A stretch of 64,000 bases of DNA. Origin: Streptomyces sp. MspMP-M5 (GTDB lineage Bacteria > Actinomycetota > Actinomycetes > Streptomycetales > Streptomycetaceae). The stretch covers positions 62,001-126,000 of the forward strand of contig NZ_KB891907.1 in assembly GCF_000373585.1 (NCBI RefSeq), given 5' to 3'. Position 1 is the first letter of the stretch. Every line of letters starts with the position of its first letter. The position numbers and the translations under genes were made by a program. Below the pieces are notes generated by a model, which was not told the DNA's origin, made no database searches, and saw only the letters and a list, made by a program, of their open reading frames with translations. Positions 1 to 8,486 of this stretch are shown here, in pieces.

Positions 1-1027
1 CTCGGATGATCTCTCCGGCGGCAGCTGCTTGGCACAGTCCCTGACCGGAGAATCCAGCCGCGTAGAGGAACGGGCGGGAGCCATCGCGGCCGATGAAAGC
101 CATCCCGTCCGGACTGACATCGAGGTTTCCGCTCCACCCGCTCTCGAGGTCGTTGCCGGCGAGGGCTGGGAAGGCCGTGCCAAGGTGGCCGGACACCCGT
201 TGGAGCCAGCCCTGCCGGGTTTCATCCGGAGCGGGGCGGCCCATCCCGACGAGGATGCGGTCCCCCCAGCTCCGAATCCGCAGGCTGGACGGGTGGATGG
301 TCATCGGCAGAGCGTCACGCGGGGCACTACCGGGGGTGTCGGTCAGGAGCATTTCGACCGGGTACGTGGTCACAGGAATGTGCACGTCGGCCATGGCGGC
401 GACCGTTCTGGCCCAGGGGCCTGCCGCGCAGACGACGGTGTCGGCGCGGATGCTCCCCGCAGGCGTGTGGACCCGCCCATCCGGGTCGATGCCGGTGACC
501 GGTGTCTCCGTGCGCAGGATGGCTCCGGCTTGCCGGGCGGCTGTGGCGTAGCCGCGCACGATCGCGGCGGGATCGCAGGCATGGGCCTCGGGCGACCAGG
601 CTGCCGCCAGGATGGCTCGCTCGTCGACCAGCGGGTTGAGCCGCGCTGCTTCAGCAGGCGTCACGAGTTCGACGTCCACTCCAGCTGCCTGCTGGGCCGC
701 TTGGGTGCGTCGGAAGTCCTGCACCTGGTGTTCGTCGGTGAACAGCACGAGCAAGCCGATGCGCTGCAAGCCGAAGTCGGTTCCGGTCCGTTCGGTGAAG
801 GCGTGGTAAGCCGCCAGGGTCCGGACGGCAAGGCTGCTGATGAGGGGGTTGCCGGGAAAATAGGTACGCACCACGCCCGCAGTCGTCCCGGACGATCCCG
901 ATCCGAGCGCGCCACGCTCCAGCAGGACGGTACCAACGCCTGCCTCGGCGAGTTGGCACGCTATGGAGTTGCCGATGACGCCCCCGCCGATGACGACGGC
1001 GTCCGTGCGTTCGGGGAGTTGGCTCAC
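1..1027 (-). CDS. FAD-dependent amine/amino-acid oxidase-like protein (partial)
   Basis: A flavoprotein of the D-amino-acid/sarcosine/glycine oxidase (DAO) superfamily, expected to oxidise a secondary amine or amino acid in the cytoplasm. The N-terminus has a Rossmann FAD signature, GGGVIG at residues 14-19, followed by an acidic strand end (LLER). Near the window edge the protein has a DG-AFIG strand and the GFSGQG motif typical of the family C-terminus. The last part lies outside the window. The GTG start at 1027 overlaps the TGA of the upstream gene by 4 bases (GTGA), so the two are translationally coupled. That partner is opine-synthase-like, so the substrate could be an N-alkylated amino acid; this is inference. 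Substrate unknown. Confidence 0.85.
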   Translation of the reverse strand, partial: MSQLPERTDAVVIGGGVIGNSIACQLAEAGVGTVLLERGALGSGSSGTTAGVVRTYFPGNPLISSLAVRTLAAYHAFTERTGTDFGLQRIGLLVLFTDEHQVQDFRRTQAAQQAAGVDVELVTPAEAARLNPLVDERAILAAAWSPEAHACDPAAIVRGYATAARQAGAILRTETPVTGIDPDGRVHTPAGSIRADTVVCAAGPWARTVAAMADVHIPVTTYPVEMLLTDTPGSAPRDALPMTIHPSSLRIRSWGDRILVGMGRPAPDETRQGWLQRVSGHLGTAFPALAGNDLESGWSGNLDVSPDGMAFIGRDGSRPFLYAAGFSGQGLCQAAAAGEIIR

Positions 1028-1992
1028 GACTGGCGGACCGCTTCGTGGGGGCGCAGTTGGCGCAGGTGATCTCCGGCGTCCCACGGGTACAGGTGCAGAT
1101 TCCAACCGCCCAAGCAGTTGATGTAGAGGGCCAGTTGACTCACCACACTCAGGAAATCGTCGCGATCGAGCTGGTCGAGGCAGGTCAGGAAGCGCTGGGT
1201 GAAACTCCACAGCTGCTCCAGGCCGCAGTAGCCCAGAAACTCGGCCGGAATGCCGACCAGCAGGCGCGCCATGTGACGCAATGAATCCATCGGCATGCCC
1301 TGGACCGCGGCCCGGACCAGACCACCGTAGGTGGCGTAGCCCAGCGGGCGGGTCTCACCGTTGACGAACAACAGAGTGGGCAACACCGTGTCAAAGCTTC
1401 CTGCCCCGGAAGGGATCACCCCCTCGTGGAGGTCAGCGAGCTCCTGAGGTGCGGACAGCCAAGCCCGCTCGGTCGCGGTGTGCACGTCGTGTATGAGACG
1501 TTTTGCGTCGGGGTCTGCGGCGGTCAGATGCGGAATACGATGGCCGCCTTCGGTTCCCGCCTTGCGGACCTCCGCCAGGATCGGATTCTTCGTCGAATAG
1601 ACCGAATCCCAGACCGCCTTGCCGGCCTCCTGTAGCGCAGGCATGTCCTCCTGCCGGATCCGGCCCACCGGGGATGCCGGCATCGGTTCGGTCAACGTGC
1701 CGTACTTGATGCCTAAATGTTGTAGCGCGGAGCAGAATACGGTCCCATCGGGCGCCTCGCGTCGATCTGCAATCCGAGTGGACGCGGACAGATGCAGCAG
1801 CGACGGGATCGGTGCCGCGTGATATAAGTGCTGTCCCGCCACCAGCGCGTGTCCCTGCAGACTCTGGTAGGGCAACGCCTCCCACAGCGCGTCGGCAAGT
1901 TCAGTGTTGCGGCCGTCGAGTTCCGCGGTCACGGTGATACCCAGGTCGGGCCAGGAAATCTCGAGATGCCTACCGGAAAACGTTTCAGACAA
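1024..1992 (-). CDS. Cucumopine-synthase-like protein (cyclophilin-like DUF3830 domain plus helical bundle)
   Basis: A 322-residue protein. The first 75 residues fit the DUF3830/cyclophilin-like pattern: a beta strand, then an ELADALWEALP helix and the VAGQHLYH segment. The rest is largely helical with a C-terminal GGWNLHLYPWD stretch. This layout and length resemble the cucumopine synthase group, whose Agrobacterium members condense histidine with 2-oxoglutarate in a Pictet-Spengler reaction. The assignment rests on remembered family features, so the product is uncertain. The start is TTG at 1992, supported by AAGGA about 8 bases upstream. It is the first gene of a coupled pair with the FAD oxidase, which suggests synthesis and oxidation of an opine-like amino-acid adduct. 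Confidence 0.5.
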   Translation of the reverse strand: MSETFSGRHLEISWPDLGITVTAELDGRNTELADALWEALPYQSLQGHALVAGQHLYHAAPIPSLLHLSASTRIADRREAPDGTVFCSALQHLGIKYGTLTEPMPASPVGRIRQEDMPALQEAGKAVWDSVYSTKNPILAEVRKAGTEGGHRIPHLTAADPDAKRLIHDVHTATERAWLSAPQELADLHEGVIPSGAGSFDTVLPTLLFVNGETRPLGYATYGGLVRAAVQGMPMDSLRHMARLLVGIPAEFLGYCGLEQLWSFTQRFLTCLDQLDRDDFLSVVSQLALYINCLGGWNLHLYPWDAGDHLRQLRPHEAVRQS

Positions 1993-2234
1993 GTTTTTTT
2001 CCTTCGTTCGGTGTGATGTCGCCGCCGCTATTTCTCGGTGAAAGAGTCACGGGCGGAGTCGGTTTCTCGGGTGATCATGGCGATGGTGGTCTCGACGACC
2101 TGGGCATCGCGCCGCGGTATCCCTTACCACTTCTCTAGGCACGGCACGTGCATCCCATGACTGGCCATTTGGTCGGGTGTGTTCAATCCACTCAGCTCGG
2201 GTGACGGCAATGCGAGAGCCGCAATACCGGGTCG

Positions 2235-2880
2235 TCAGCGAAGACCAATAGGGCTCAGTGAGCAAATCTCATCTGCCGGGGTGTGGACGGTGTCGTCGGC
2301 GCCTCGGTAGCCGGAGTTGGCGGTGATCTCCACGTCTTGCTGGGCGGCGGACTCGAGCATGCCGCCGACGGGCGGCGGTAGGTCGTGCGTGGAGCCACCC
2401 CGGGCCTCGCCGAGGAGGACCAGCTCTCCTCGGTGGTGGTCAACGCCCGCATGTTCAAGCCGTGTTCGCGGTGTTCGGCCTGGTAGAGCGGATCCGGATT
2501 GGCCTCGGTGGCGAGGCTGGTGCAGCGCCGGGCGGACAGCGCAGTCCAGCAGCAGGCGTCGCCCTCTCCGGAGGCGGCGAGGGCGTCGGCCAGGTGAAGG
2601 CCAGCGCGGCGCCGGCATCAATGCCCTCGTTGACACAGTGGCAGGCGGTCTCGGTGCCGATCCCGAAGTGGCATCCGAGCTGTTCAAAGGTGTCGCCCTT
2701 GGCGAGGAAGGCCAGCGGCACGAGCGCCTGGCTCCACGGCGCCGGGGCATGCCAGATACCGCCCGCGATATCCCTTCGGGCGTCGGTCAGGTCCTCTCGT
2801 CTGGAATCCAGGCAGGAGGGGACATTGAGCGTGGTGCGCTAGGTGACCGGCGAAACTCCTCAAGAACTTTGCCGCGCATG
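2235..2880 (-). pseudogene. Degenerate IS5-type DDE transposase
   Basis: Read on the minus strand, pieces of one transposase lie in three frames. They are an N-terminal segment with SRREDLTDARRDIAGG, a helix-turn-helix with LAFLAKGDTFEQLGCHFG (about 2655-2721), then NMRALTTTEESW, and finally SGYRGADDTVHTP near 2290. This order matches Streptomyces IS5-family transposases. At least two frameshifts break it and no terminal repeats could be assigned. It cannot encode an active transposase. Confidence 0.7.
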
Positions 2881-3463
2881 CCGGCATTGCAACTCACTTC
2901 GAAATACCCGGACTTCAGATTGTCTGGGCAGGTCTTTACGTGATCACCCCTCCGACGCGTCGAGGGAGGAGTAGGTAATTTAACAGCTAAATGGGTCATG
3001 CGTGCTCCCCCTGATGAAATCGCTTACCCCGTGAAGGTGAGCCTGTTATAGATATGTCCACTGACAGTAACTAGATGGCTAACTTGCGGCTGTCAATCGA
3101 ACCGGTCTACCAAGGATCCCTCCGAGGTCTACCGAGGTCTTCCTAAACGATCTCTCAATTAGAGAATACATGCCAGGGGCAACTGGTCAACCCTTCGCTT
3201 GGATTCGACCCAGGGTCCTCATGCGGCGCTGGTGGATGTGTGGAAGCCGTCCTGCAGGCCGATGCCGATGGCCGGGTCGGTGCGCCCTTCCCAAGTCGCG
3301 ACCGAAGCGTCGTCGCATGGTTCAAGCCACTTTGCCGAATCCTATGAGGGCGGATTGCTGGGCCGGCTTCCCTGCCGCCTGGCTGGCGTGTGGCGAATCG
3401 GCAGGTGGGCGGCCTGAGCGCGACTCATAAAAATGCCCTCTGGCCTGTTCTTCGTGTGGTGCC
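2881..3463. other. Intergenic stretch between an IS remnant and a kinase remnant
   Basis: About 580 bases without a convincing gene. The only notable open frame (3170-3430, plus) is Arg/Trp/Cys-rich and has no recognisable domain or good ribosome binding site. The AT-rich part at 3010-3170 differs in composition from its neighbours and may be IS-flanking or promoter DNA. Nothing firmer is visible. Confidence 0.4.
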
Positions 3464-3990
3464 TTACGAGTCAAAAGGGCGCGGCACGTTTATGTTCTCG
3501 GGGCCTCGTTTGTGTCCTGCTAGCGCGCGAATGTCTCTAATGTCGGCGGTGCGTCGGCTGAGGTGTATCGCATGTGTCTCGGCCGTTGTGATTGCCATCG
3601 GATGGCCGCTCGATGCAGGTGTGAGGTGCGTGGTGTCGACGCCCTCGGCCTCGTCGTGCAGCCACGTGCGGGCCGCCTCGGCGGAGGGCTCAAGATATGT
3701 GGGACGGAACGGGAAGGGGCCGAGAACTGTGTCCCCCTCGATGCGTCTGCGGAGGGTCTCTTGGTCAGCGGAAAGAACGAAGTAGCGCACCCGAGCGGCG
3801 TGTTGGGCGAGATCCGCGCTGATTTCGCTCCAGTACTCCTCGACCAGGACGGTCGTGGGCATCACCAGAGTGCCGCCCGGTGTACTCGAGTGCGCGGCGG
3901 GCGGTCTCGACGACGAGCAGCCGCTGCGGCGGCCACTGCTGGAAGTTGTCCGTCCCAGGTAGCCCCGGCGTGATGTCCATGAGCTCTGGC
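3464..3990 (-). pseudogene. P-loop kinase/AAA-type protein remnant
   Basis: The C-terminal frame reads VLVEEYWSEISADL, then a strand YFVLSADQETLRRRI and the AARTWLHDEAEGVDTTHLTP segment. This is typical of small AAA-family nucleoside/shikimate-type kinases in actinomycetes. The preceding part (LPGTDNFQQWP, ALEYTG) is in a different frame, so a frameshift lies near 3890. The Walker A end (GxxGxGKS) is missing. The gene is therefore truncated at the 5' end and frameshifted. Family assignment is moderate; function is lost. Confidence 0.55.
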
Positions 3991-4021
3991 AGCCGCAGCC
4001 GGTCGCTGCCTTAGCCACGGC

Positions 4022-4062
4022 CACGGCATCCGAGGCCCCCAGGTCACGGCATCCGAGGCCCC
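4022..4062. repeat. 18-base direct repeat
   Basis: CACGGCATCCGAGGCCCC occurs at 4022-4039 and again at 4045-4062, giving a tandem repeat with a 23-base period. It sits just beyond the truncated 5' end of the kinase remnant and is probably a local duplication. Confidence 0.85.
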
Positions 4063-4277
4063 GCACTACGAGTCACAACAGCATTCGCCTTACCGTAGCC
4101 GTACGTTCGCCCTCGGTCGCGCTGACACCTTCCGCACCCTTTCGACCGGCGACGCACAAGCCGGTAGAGAGTCGCGCGCCGGCTGGACTTCGGCCTCTCC
4201 AGTCCGATTATCCCGTAGGTTCGACGGGCAGTTCCTACACATTTCCCAAGTGGAAGAAGTTGGAAGAAGTGGGTTAC

Positions 4278-5150
4278 ATGAGCCATCAGAACAGCTCGCG
4301 TCCGGCAGATGCCTCCGGTACCTTCGCGCTTGGCGGAGACCTGACCGTCAACCGCCTCGGTTACGGTGCCATGCAACTCACCGGCCCCGGCATCTGGGGC
4401 GAGCCAAAGGACCGAGCCGAAGCGGTACGGGTGCTACGCCGCGCCGTCGAGCTGGGCATCAACTTCATCGATACAGCCGACTCCTACGGCCCCTTCGTCA
4501 GCGAGCAGCTCATCCGAGAGGCTCTGCACCCCTACGCCGACGACCTGCTCATCGCTACCAAGGGCGGGCTGACCCGCCCCGGCCCCAACGTCTGGCGGCC
4601 CATAGGCCGGCCTGAGTACCTGCGTCAGCAGGCCGAGTTGAGCCTGCGCCACCTCGGCGTCGAACGCATCGGCCTCTACCAGCTGCACCGCATCGATGAG
4701 GAGGTGCCGCTCGCCGACCAGTTGGGCGAGCTCGTCCTACTCCAGCAAGAAGGCAAGATCCACCACATCGGCGTCTCCGAAGTGACCGTCGGGCAGCTCA
4801 AGGAGGCCCGCACGATCACGGAGATCGCCTCCGTGCAGAACCTCTTCAACCTGGCCGACCGCAGCGCCGAAGACGTCCTTGAATACGCCGAGCGCGAGAA
4901 CATCGCCTTCATCCCGTGGTTCCCCATGGCCACCGGTGAGCTCGCCCGCTCCGGCGGCCCGCTCGACGCCGCCGCCAAACGACACGGCTCCAGCCCCTCC
5001 CAACTCGCCCTCGCCTGGCTGCTGCACCGCTCCCCGGTCATGCTCCCCATCCCCGGCACCTCCCAGACCGCCCACTTGGAGGAAAACGCCGAAGCCGCCC
5101 GTATCACCCTCACCGACGACGAGTTCGACGCCCTGGCTGTCGCAGTCTGA
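4278..5150 (+). CDS. Aldo/keto reductase
   Basis: A 290-residue NADPH-dependent reductase of the AKR superfamily, close to full length. The catalytic tetrad is visible: D65 and Y70 in FIDTADSYG, K95 in ATKGG and H137 in YQLHRID. IPGTSQTAHLEEN near the C-terminus is the usual cofactor-phosphate binding segment. I chose ATG at 4278, preceded by GGAAGAAG; an in-frame TTG at 4260 adds six residues but lies inside a TGGAAGAAGT duplication (4251-4270). It stands alone between a kinase remnant and an IS remnant, so no pathway can be inferred. It is one of the few intact enzymes in this stretch. Confidence 0.92.
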   Translation: MSHQNSSRPADASGTFALGGDLTVNRLGYGAMQLTGPGIWGEPKDRAEAVRVLRRAVELGINFIDTADSYGPFVSEQLIREALHPYADDLLIATKGGLTRPGPNVWRPIGRPEYLRQQAELSLRHLGVERIGLYQLHRIDEEVPLADQLGELVLLQQEGKIHHIGVSEVTVGQLKEARTITEIASVQNLFNLADRSAEDVLEYAERENIAFIPWFPMATGELARSGGPLDAAAKRHGSSPSQLALAWLLHRSPVMLPIPGTSQTAHLEENAEAARITLTDDEFDALAVAV

Positions 5151-5238
5151 CCCACAGCGTCCGCCAGCAGGTCATGGACGCGACAGTGAGACGGTGCGAC
5201 GGGCTCGAGCTGGGTGATCACGGATTTCTCTGCGCTCT

Positions 5239-5935
5239 GTGACATCGGGAGAGTTCGTGTCCGTCGTGCCTGCGTCCATCATCGCCCCGATCCGCGAGGA
5301 GTTCCTCGCCTCGCTGCCGGATCGTGAGGACACTCGCCCCTTGGGTTGCCACAACCCGCGTATCCCGGACGGGATCGTGTTCGACCGGGTCGTGCTCGCC
5401 TTGGTCTCCGGGATGGGAAGGACCCCGGTGGACCGGGGCGAGCAGGGGCTGAAGCGGTCCCAATTGACTGACGGCTACGGGGAATACCCGTGGTCACCGT
5501 CCGGCTGGCGTCCACGTGCGTGATCACACCCTGCTGTCCGAGACCCTCGACGAGTTCGCCGCCCTGGCCCACGAGCTGGAACACATCCCCGAGAATCCGA
5601 AGCTGGGCCTGGACGCCGGCTACGACTATCAGCCCGTCCACACCGATCTCGCCGAGGGCGGCATCACCGGCCGTATCACCCGACGCGGTGTGAAGACGCC
5701 GATCCAGAGTGACGGTCGCTGGGTGTGCGAGCGGACGGACTCCTGGATGAACGACTTCGGCAAGCTCCGCCGCAACAGCGAACACCACCGCATCTGCACC
5801 GAGTTCTACCTCGCCCTGGCCACCGCCATCATCACGGTGCGTAGCCTGAGCCGGCGGGCCTGGTACACCCACCGCTGGGACACCCGACCCCGCACACCCC
5901 GCATCCGATATCCCCGGCTCACCGCCTACGGCGAC
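5239..5935 (+). pseudogene. IS5-type transposase with internal deletion
   Basis: The N-terminal piece (IREEFLASLPDRED, then GIVFDRVVLALVSG) is followed after about 5430 by the C-terminal catalytic part in another frame: DAGYDYQPVHTDLAEGG, GRWVCERTDSWMNDFGKL, RNSEHHRICTEFYLALA. The DDE core between the halves is missing and the frame changes around 5460-5510. It is therefore a deletion derivative of an IS5-family transposase. It follows the aldo/keto reductase by about 90 bases. Confidence 0.8.
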
Positions 5936-6191
5936 AAGCCCTCGGAGGGCGCCCTGCCTCGCGATGAAGCGCCGGAATATTCGTGTGCCCGTGGACGGCG
6001 CCCGGTGCTAGGTTTCGATCATGGCAGTCTTCAGCAATTTTCTCTGACCGAGGTTCGTCGGCAGACGCGGTGCGCCGTTGGCCCAGTGGCCCGGCGTCGG
6101 TTGCGCCTGCGCGTCGTCGCGTCGCTCGTCCGCCCGTGTGCGCATGAGCGGCTGTGTCCTGAACCTCCGAGCCGAGAAATGAGCTCTACTC

Positions 6192-7496
6192 ATGCCAGTT
6201 CAGCCTTCTTCCCGCACCGTGCTTGCCGATTGGTTCCGCGAGCACTCCACCACTCTGACCACCCTTGATCCCCAGCAGCCCCTCGACGACCTCGAAGTCC
6301 TCCGGGAGATCGTCGGCGATGCCCGGGTCGTGGCAGTCGGTGAGGGCGCCCACTTCGTCGAAGAGTTCTCGCGCGCACGCCAGCGGGTACTGCGCTTTCT
6401 CGCCGAACGCTGTGGATTCACCGTCTTCGCCATGGAGTTCGGCTTCAGCGAAGCCTTCCCCCTCGACCGCTGGCTGCAGGGCGAGGGCGACGACGGGGAC
6501 CTGGCCAAAGTAAGCCGGGTCGCCGCCGAGTGGGGCGCCGCAGATCTCATGCACTGGCTGCGCCACCACAACCGCACCAGCAAACACCCCTTGCGCCTCG
6601 CCGGCCTCGACATCCCCGAGGCCGGCGGGGCGCTACGACCTGCCCTGGAACCGGTGGCCGACTACCTGCGCGAGGTCGACCCCGACACCCTCCCCCTGGT
6701 CGATACGGTCCTGGAGATCAGCGACCGGTTCCTCAACGGCTGCGGTTCCGGCGCAACGGCCGCGCCCGCATGGGCCGGCCTGGAGACCGCCGAGCAGAAC
6801 AAACTGACCGCCACACTGGCACGACTGTTGCTGCGACTGCGCGCCGTCGAACCGCTCTACGTCTCCCGCAGCAGCCAGAACCGCTTCGACATCGCCCGGC
6901 GCCGGGTGGAAGCGGCCTGCCACACCGACTATATGTTCCAGGCGGGCAGCGCCCTGATGTCCGGCCGGGCCCTGGCCGCGGACCTGTCGGTGCGAGAGAT
7001 CTACCTGGCCGAGTCCCTGCGCTGGCACCTGGACCACGCCGAACCGGGGACCCGGATCGTCCTCGCGGCACACAACAACCACATCCACAAAACGGCGTTC
7101 TCCTTGGAATTCGGCGGCGGCCTGACCACACTGCCCATGGGCCAGCACCTGCAGCGGATACTCGGCCAGGACTACCGCACCGTGGCCCTCGTCCACACCG
7201 CCGACCATGTGCCGGAGATGCACCCCGACCCCAGCGCCACGGTCGGCTTCACCCTCGCCGAAGCCCCCCTTGAACCTGCCACGCCCGGCAGCGTCGAGGC
7301 CGCCCTCATCGATGCCGGACTCGCCGACCGGATCACCTTGACCGACCTGCGCCACGCACCGCGCGACGAACAGGGGGCACCACTGCTCAACGGGCTCCGT
7401 TTCCAGAGCTCGCATCTGAGCACCCCGGTCCCCGAAGCGTTCGATGCCGTGCTCGCCGTCCCGACAGTCACCCGGGACCGCACAGTGCGCTTCTGA
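6192..7496 (+). CDS. Erythromycin esterase family protein
   Basis: A 434-residue intact member of the EreA/EreB-like family. Proven members hydrolyse the macrolactone ring of erythromycin; many family members have unknown substrates. GEGAHF at residues 50-55 supplies the family histidine (H54), E82 in MEFGFSE matches the second conserved acid, and HNNHIHK at 294-300 is the conserved histidine cluster. ATG at 6192 is chosen although only a weak GAG lies upstream. A strong hairpin follows the stop. No macrolide biosynthesis genes are nearby, so a role in self-resistance is not supported here; it may be acquired resistance or unrelated hydrolysis. Confidence 0.88.
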   Translation: MPVQPSSRTVLADWFREHSTTLTTLDPQQPLDDLEVLREIVGDARVVAVGEGAHFVEEFSRARQRVLRFLAERCGFTVFAMEFGFSEAFPLDRWLQGEGDDGDLAKVSRVAAEWGAADLMHWLRHHNRTSKHPLRLAGLDIPEAGGALRPALEPVADYLREVDPDTLPLVDTVLEISDRFLNGCGSGATAAPAWAGLETAEQNKLTATLARLLLRLRAVEPLYVSRSSQNRFDIARRRVEAACHTDYMFQAGSALMSGRALAADLSVREIYLAESLRWHLDHAEPGTRIVLAAHNNHIHKTAFSLEFGGGLTTLPMGQHLQRILGQDYRTVALVHTADHVPEMHPDPSATVGFTLAEAPLEPATPGSVEAALIDAGLADRITLTDLRHAPRDEQGAPLLNGLRFQSSHLSTPVPEAFDAVLAVPTVTRDRTVRF

Positions 7497-7511
7497 CCGA
7501 CCTGATCCCGA

Positions 7512-7546
7512 GCAGGTGGGGCCTTCCGTCCGGAGACCCCACCTGC
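7512..7546 (+). terminator. Hairpin terminator after the erythromycin-esterase-like gene
   Basis: A perfect 10-bp stem, GCAGGTGGGG at 7512-7521 pairing with CCCCACCTGC at 7537-7546, begins 15 bases after the stop codon. There is no U-tract, which is usual for Streptomyces terminators. Confidence 0.75.
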
Positions 7547-7549
7547 CTA

Positions 7550-8041
7550 CGGCTCAAGGAGGCGGATTCGCTGCCGCCCGCACTGGACGATCCGGCAACA
7601 GCACATCCGGGCCGCCATGGACGCCTCCTACGCGGTGAGATCCCGTCCGGCGGCAAGTGCGACATCAAGACCCTCGCCCGCGAAGCGGGCATCGACCGCA
7701 CCGCGTTCTACGGCACCCGCCCCTCTGCCCACCTCCGCGCCGAGTTCGAGCGACGCCTGCAGGCCCTTCAGCAGACCGGCGAGATTCCCGACCCTCGCGA
7801 GGCTCAGATCGTTCGCCTCAGGGCGGCCAACGCGAAGCTCAAGGAGCGGCTGGTCAGTTCAGAGCAGACGATCGACGAGCTCACGGACTTCCGCCCCCAG
7901 GCCCTCGCACGACTCGCCGCACAGCACGAGGAGATCTCCCGGCTCCGCGAGGCCGCCGCCGGGCCCACCCGGGTCAGCCGCCTTCCCGCGCCGCGAACGA
8001 CCGTGATCGGGGCTGCAGTTGAGTCACCCACGAGAGTGTGA
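7550..8041 (+). pseudogene. Coiled-coil IS-associated hypothetical protein, 5' end degraded
   Basis: The real frame gives a protein with GGKCDIKTLAREAGIDRTAFYGTRP, a helix-turn-helix-like stretch also containing a conserved CDIKTLAREA core. It is followed by a coiled coil rich in AxxxLKERL and ARLAAQHEEISRLREA repeats, ending at TGA 8039-8041. Proteins of this pattern occur beside transposons in Streptomyces; their function is unknown to me. No ATG, GTG or TTG was found in frame at a sensible position, so either a CTG start is used or the 5' end was lost. The frame begins right after the preceding terminator. Confidence 0.5.
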
Positions 8042-8172
8042 TCCCCACCACGGACGATGCTCCGGAATACAACACAACCGACCGACAGCGTCACGAACGT
8101 ACCTGCGGCGACCGCCGTGCTCAATCGCCACACGAGGTCATCCGCACACGGCTTCTGCGGACACAAGCCACA

Positions 8173-8370
8173 CGACGGGCTGTTCGGAGGGGAGCGGGAT
8201 GGGCACGCGCCAGTCGAAACTTCGAAACTCCCCAGATTCTCCCCAGGGCTGAGAACGGGCGGTCTGCTGATGTACACCACTTTGGGGTTGACCGTGAGAA
8301 CTGAGGAAAAAGCTTCGTGGAGCCTGGGAAAATGCTGAGGGGGGTCGTCGCGACGCGCTATGTCACGCCC
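8173..8370 (+). repeat. Left copy of a 190-base direct repeat: promoter and first codons of a HipA-like gene
   Basis: This segment matches 56212-56401 in the same orientation with scattered substitutions and an 8-base insertion (TTCGAAAC duplication near 8217). It includes the 5' region and the first roughly 18 codons of the HipA-like kinase (MEPGKMLRGVVATRY). After 8370 the sequences diverge and the frame runs into unrelated codons, so this copy is a truncated gene start. No function is expected unless its promoter is active. The remaining DNA to 8486 holds nothing recognisable. Confidence 0.85.
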
Positions 8371-8486
8371 GTGCTGGTTTATGCAGCTGATTCTCTCCAA
8401 GTGCTCTCCAGCGGCCGTGATTCTCCCCAGATTCCCTCCAGGGAGAGGCGCAGACCGAACGGGAGGGATCTGGGCGACGCTCGCTT

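Noticed and set aside
29..1069. 346-codon plus-strand frame
   Set aside because: Antisense to the FAD oxidase, which has a GTG start and flavin motifs.
3170..3430. Plus-strand 86-codon frame
   Set aside because: Arg/Trp/Cys-rich composition without a family and without a ribosome site.
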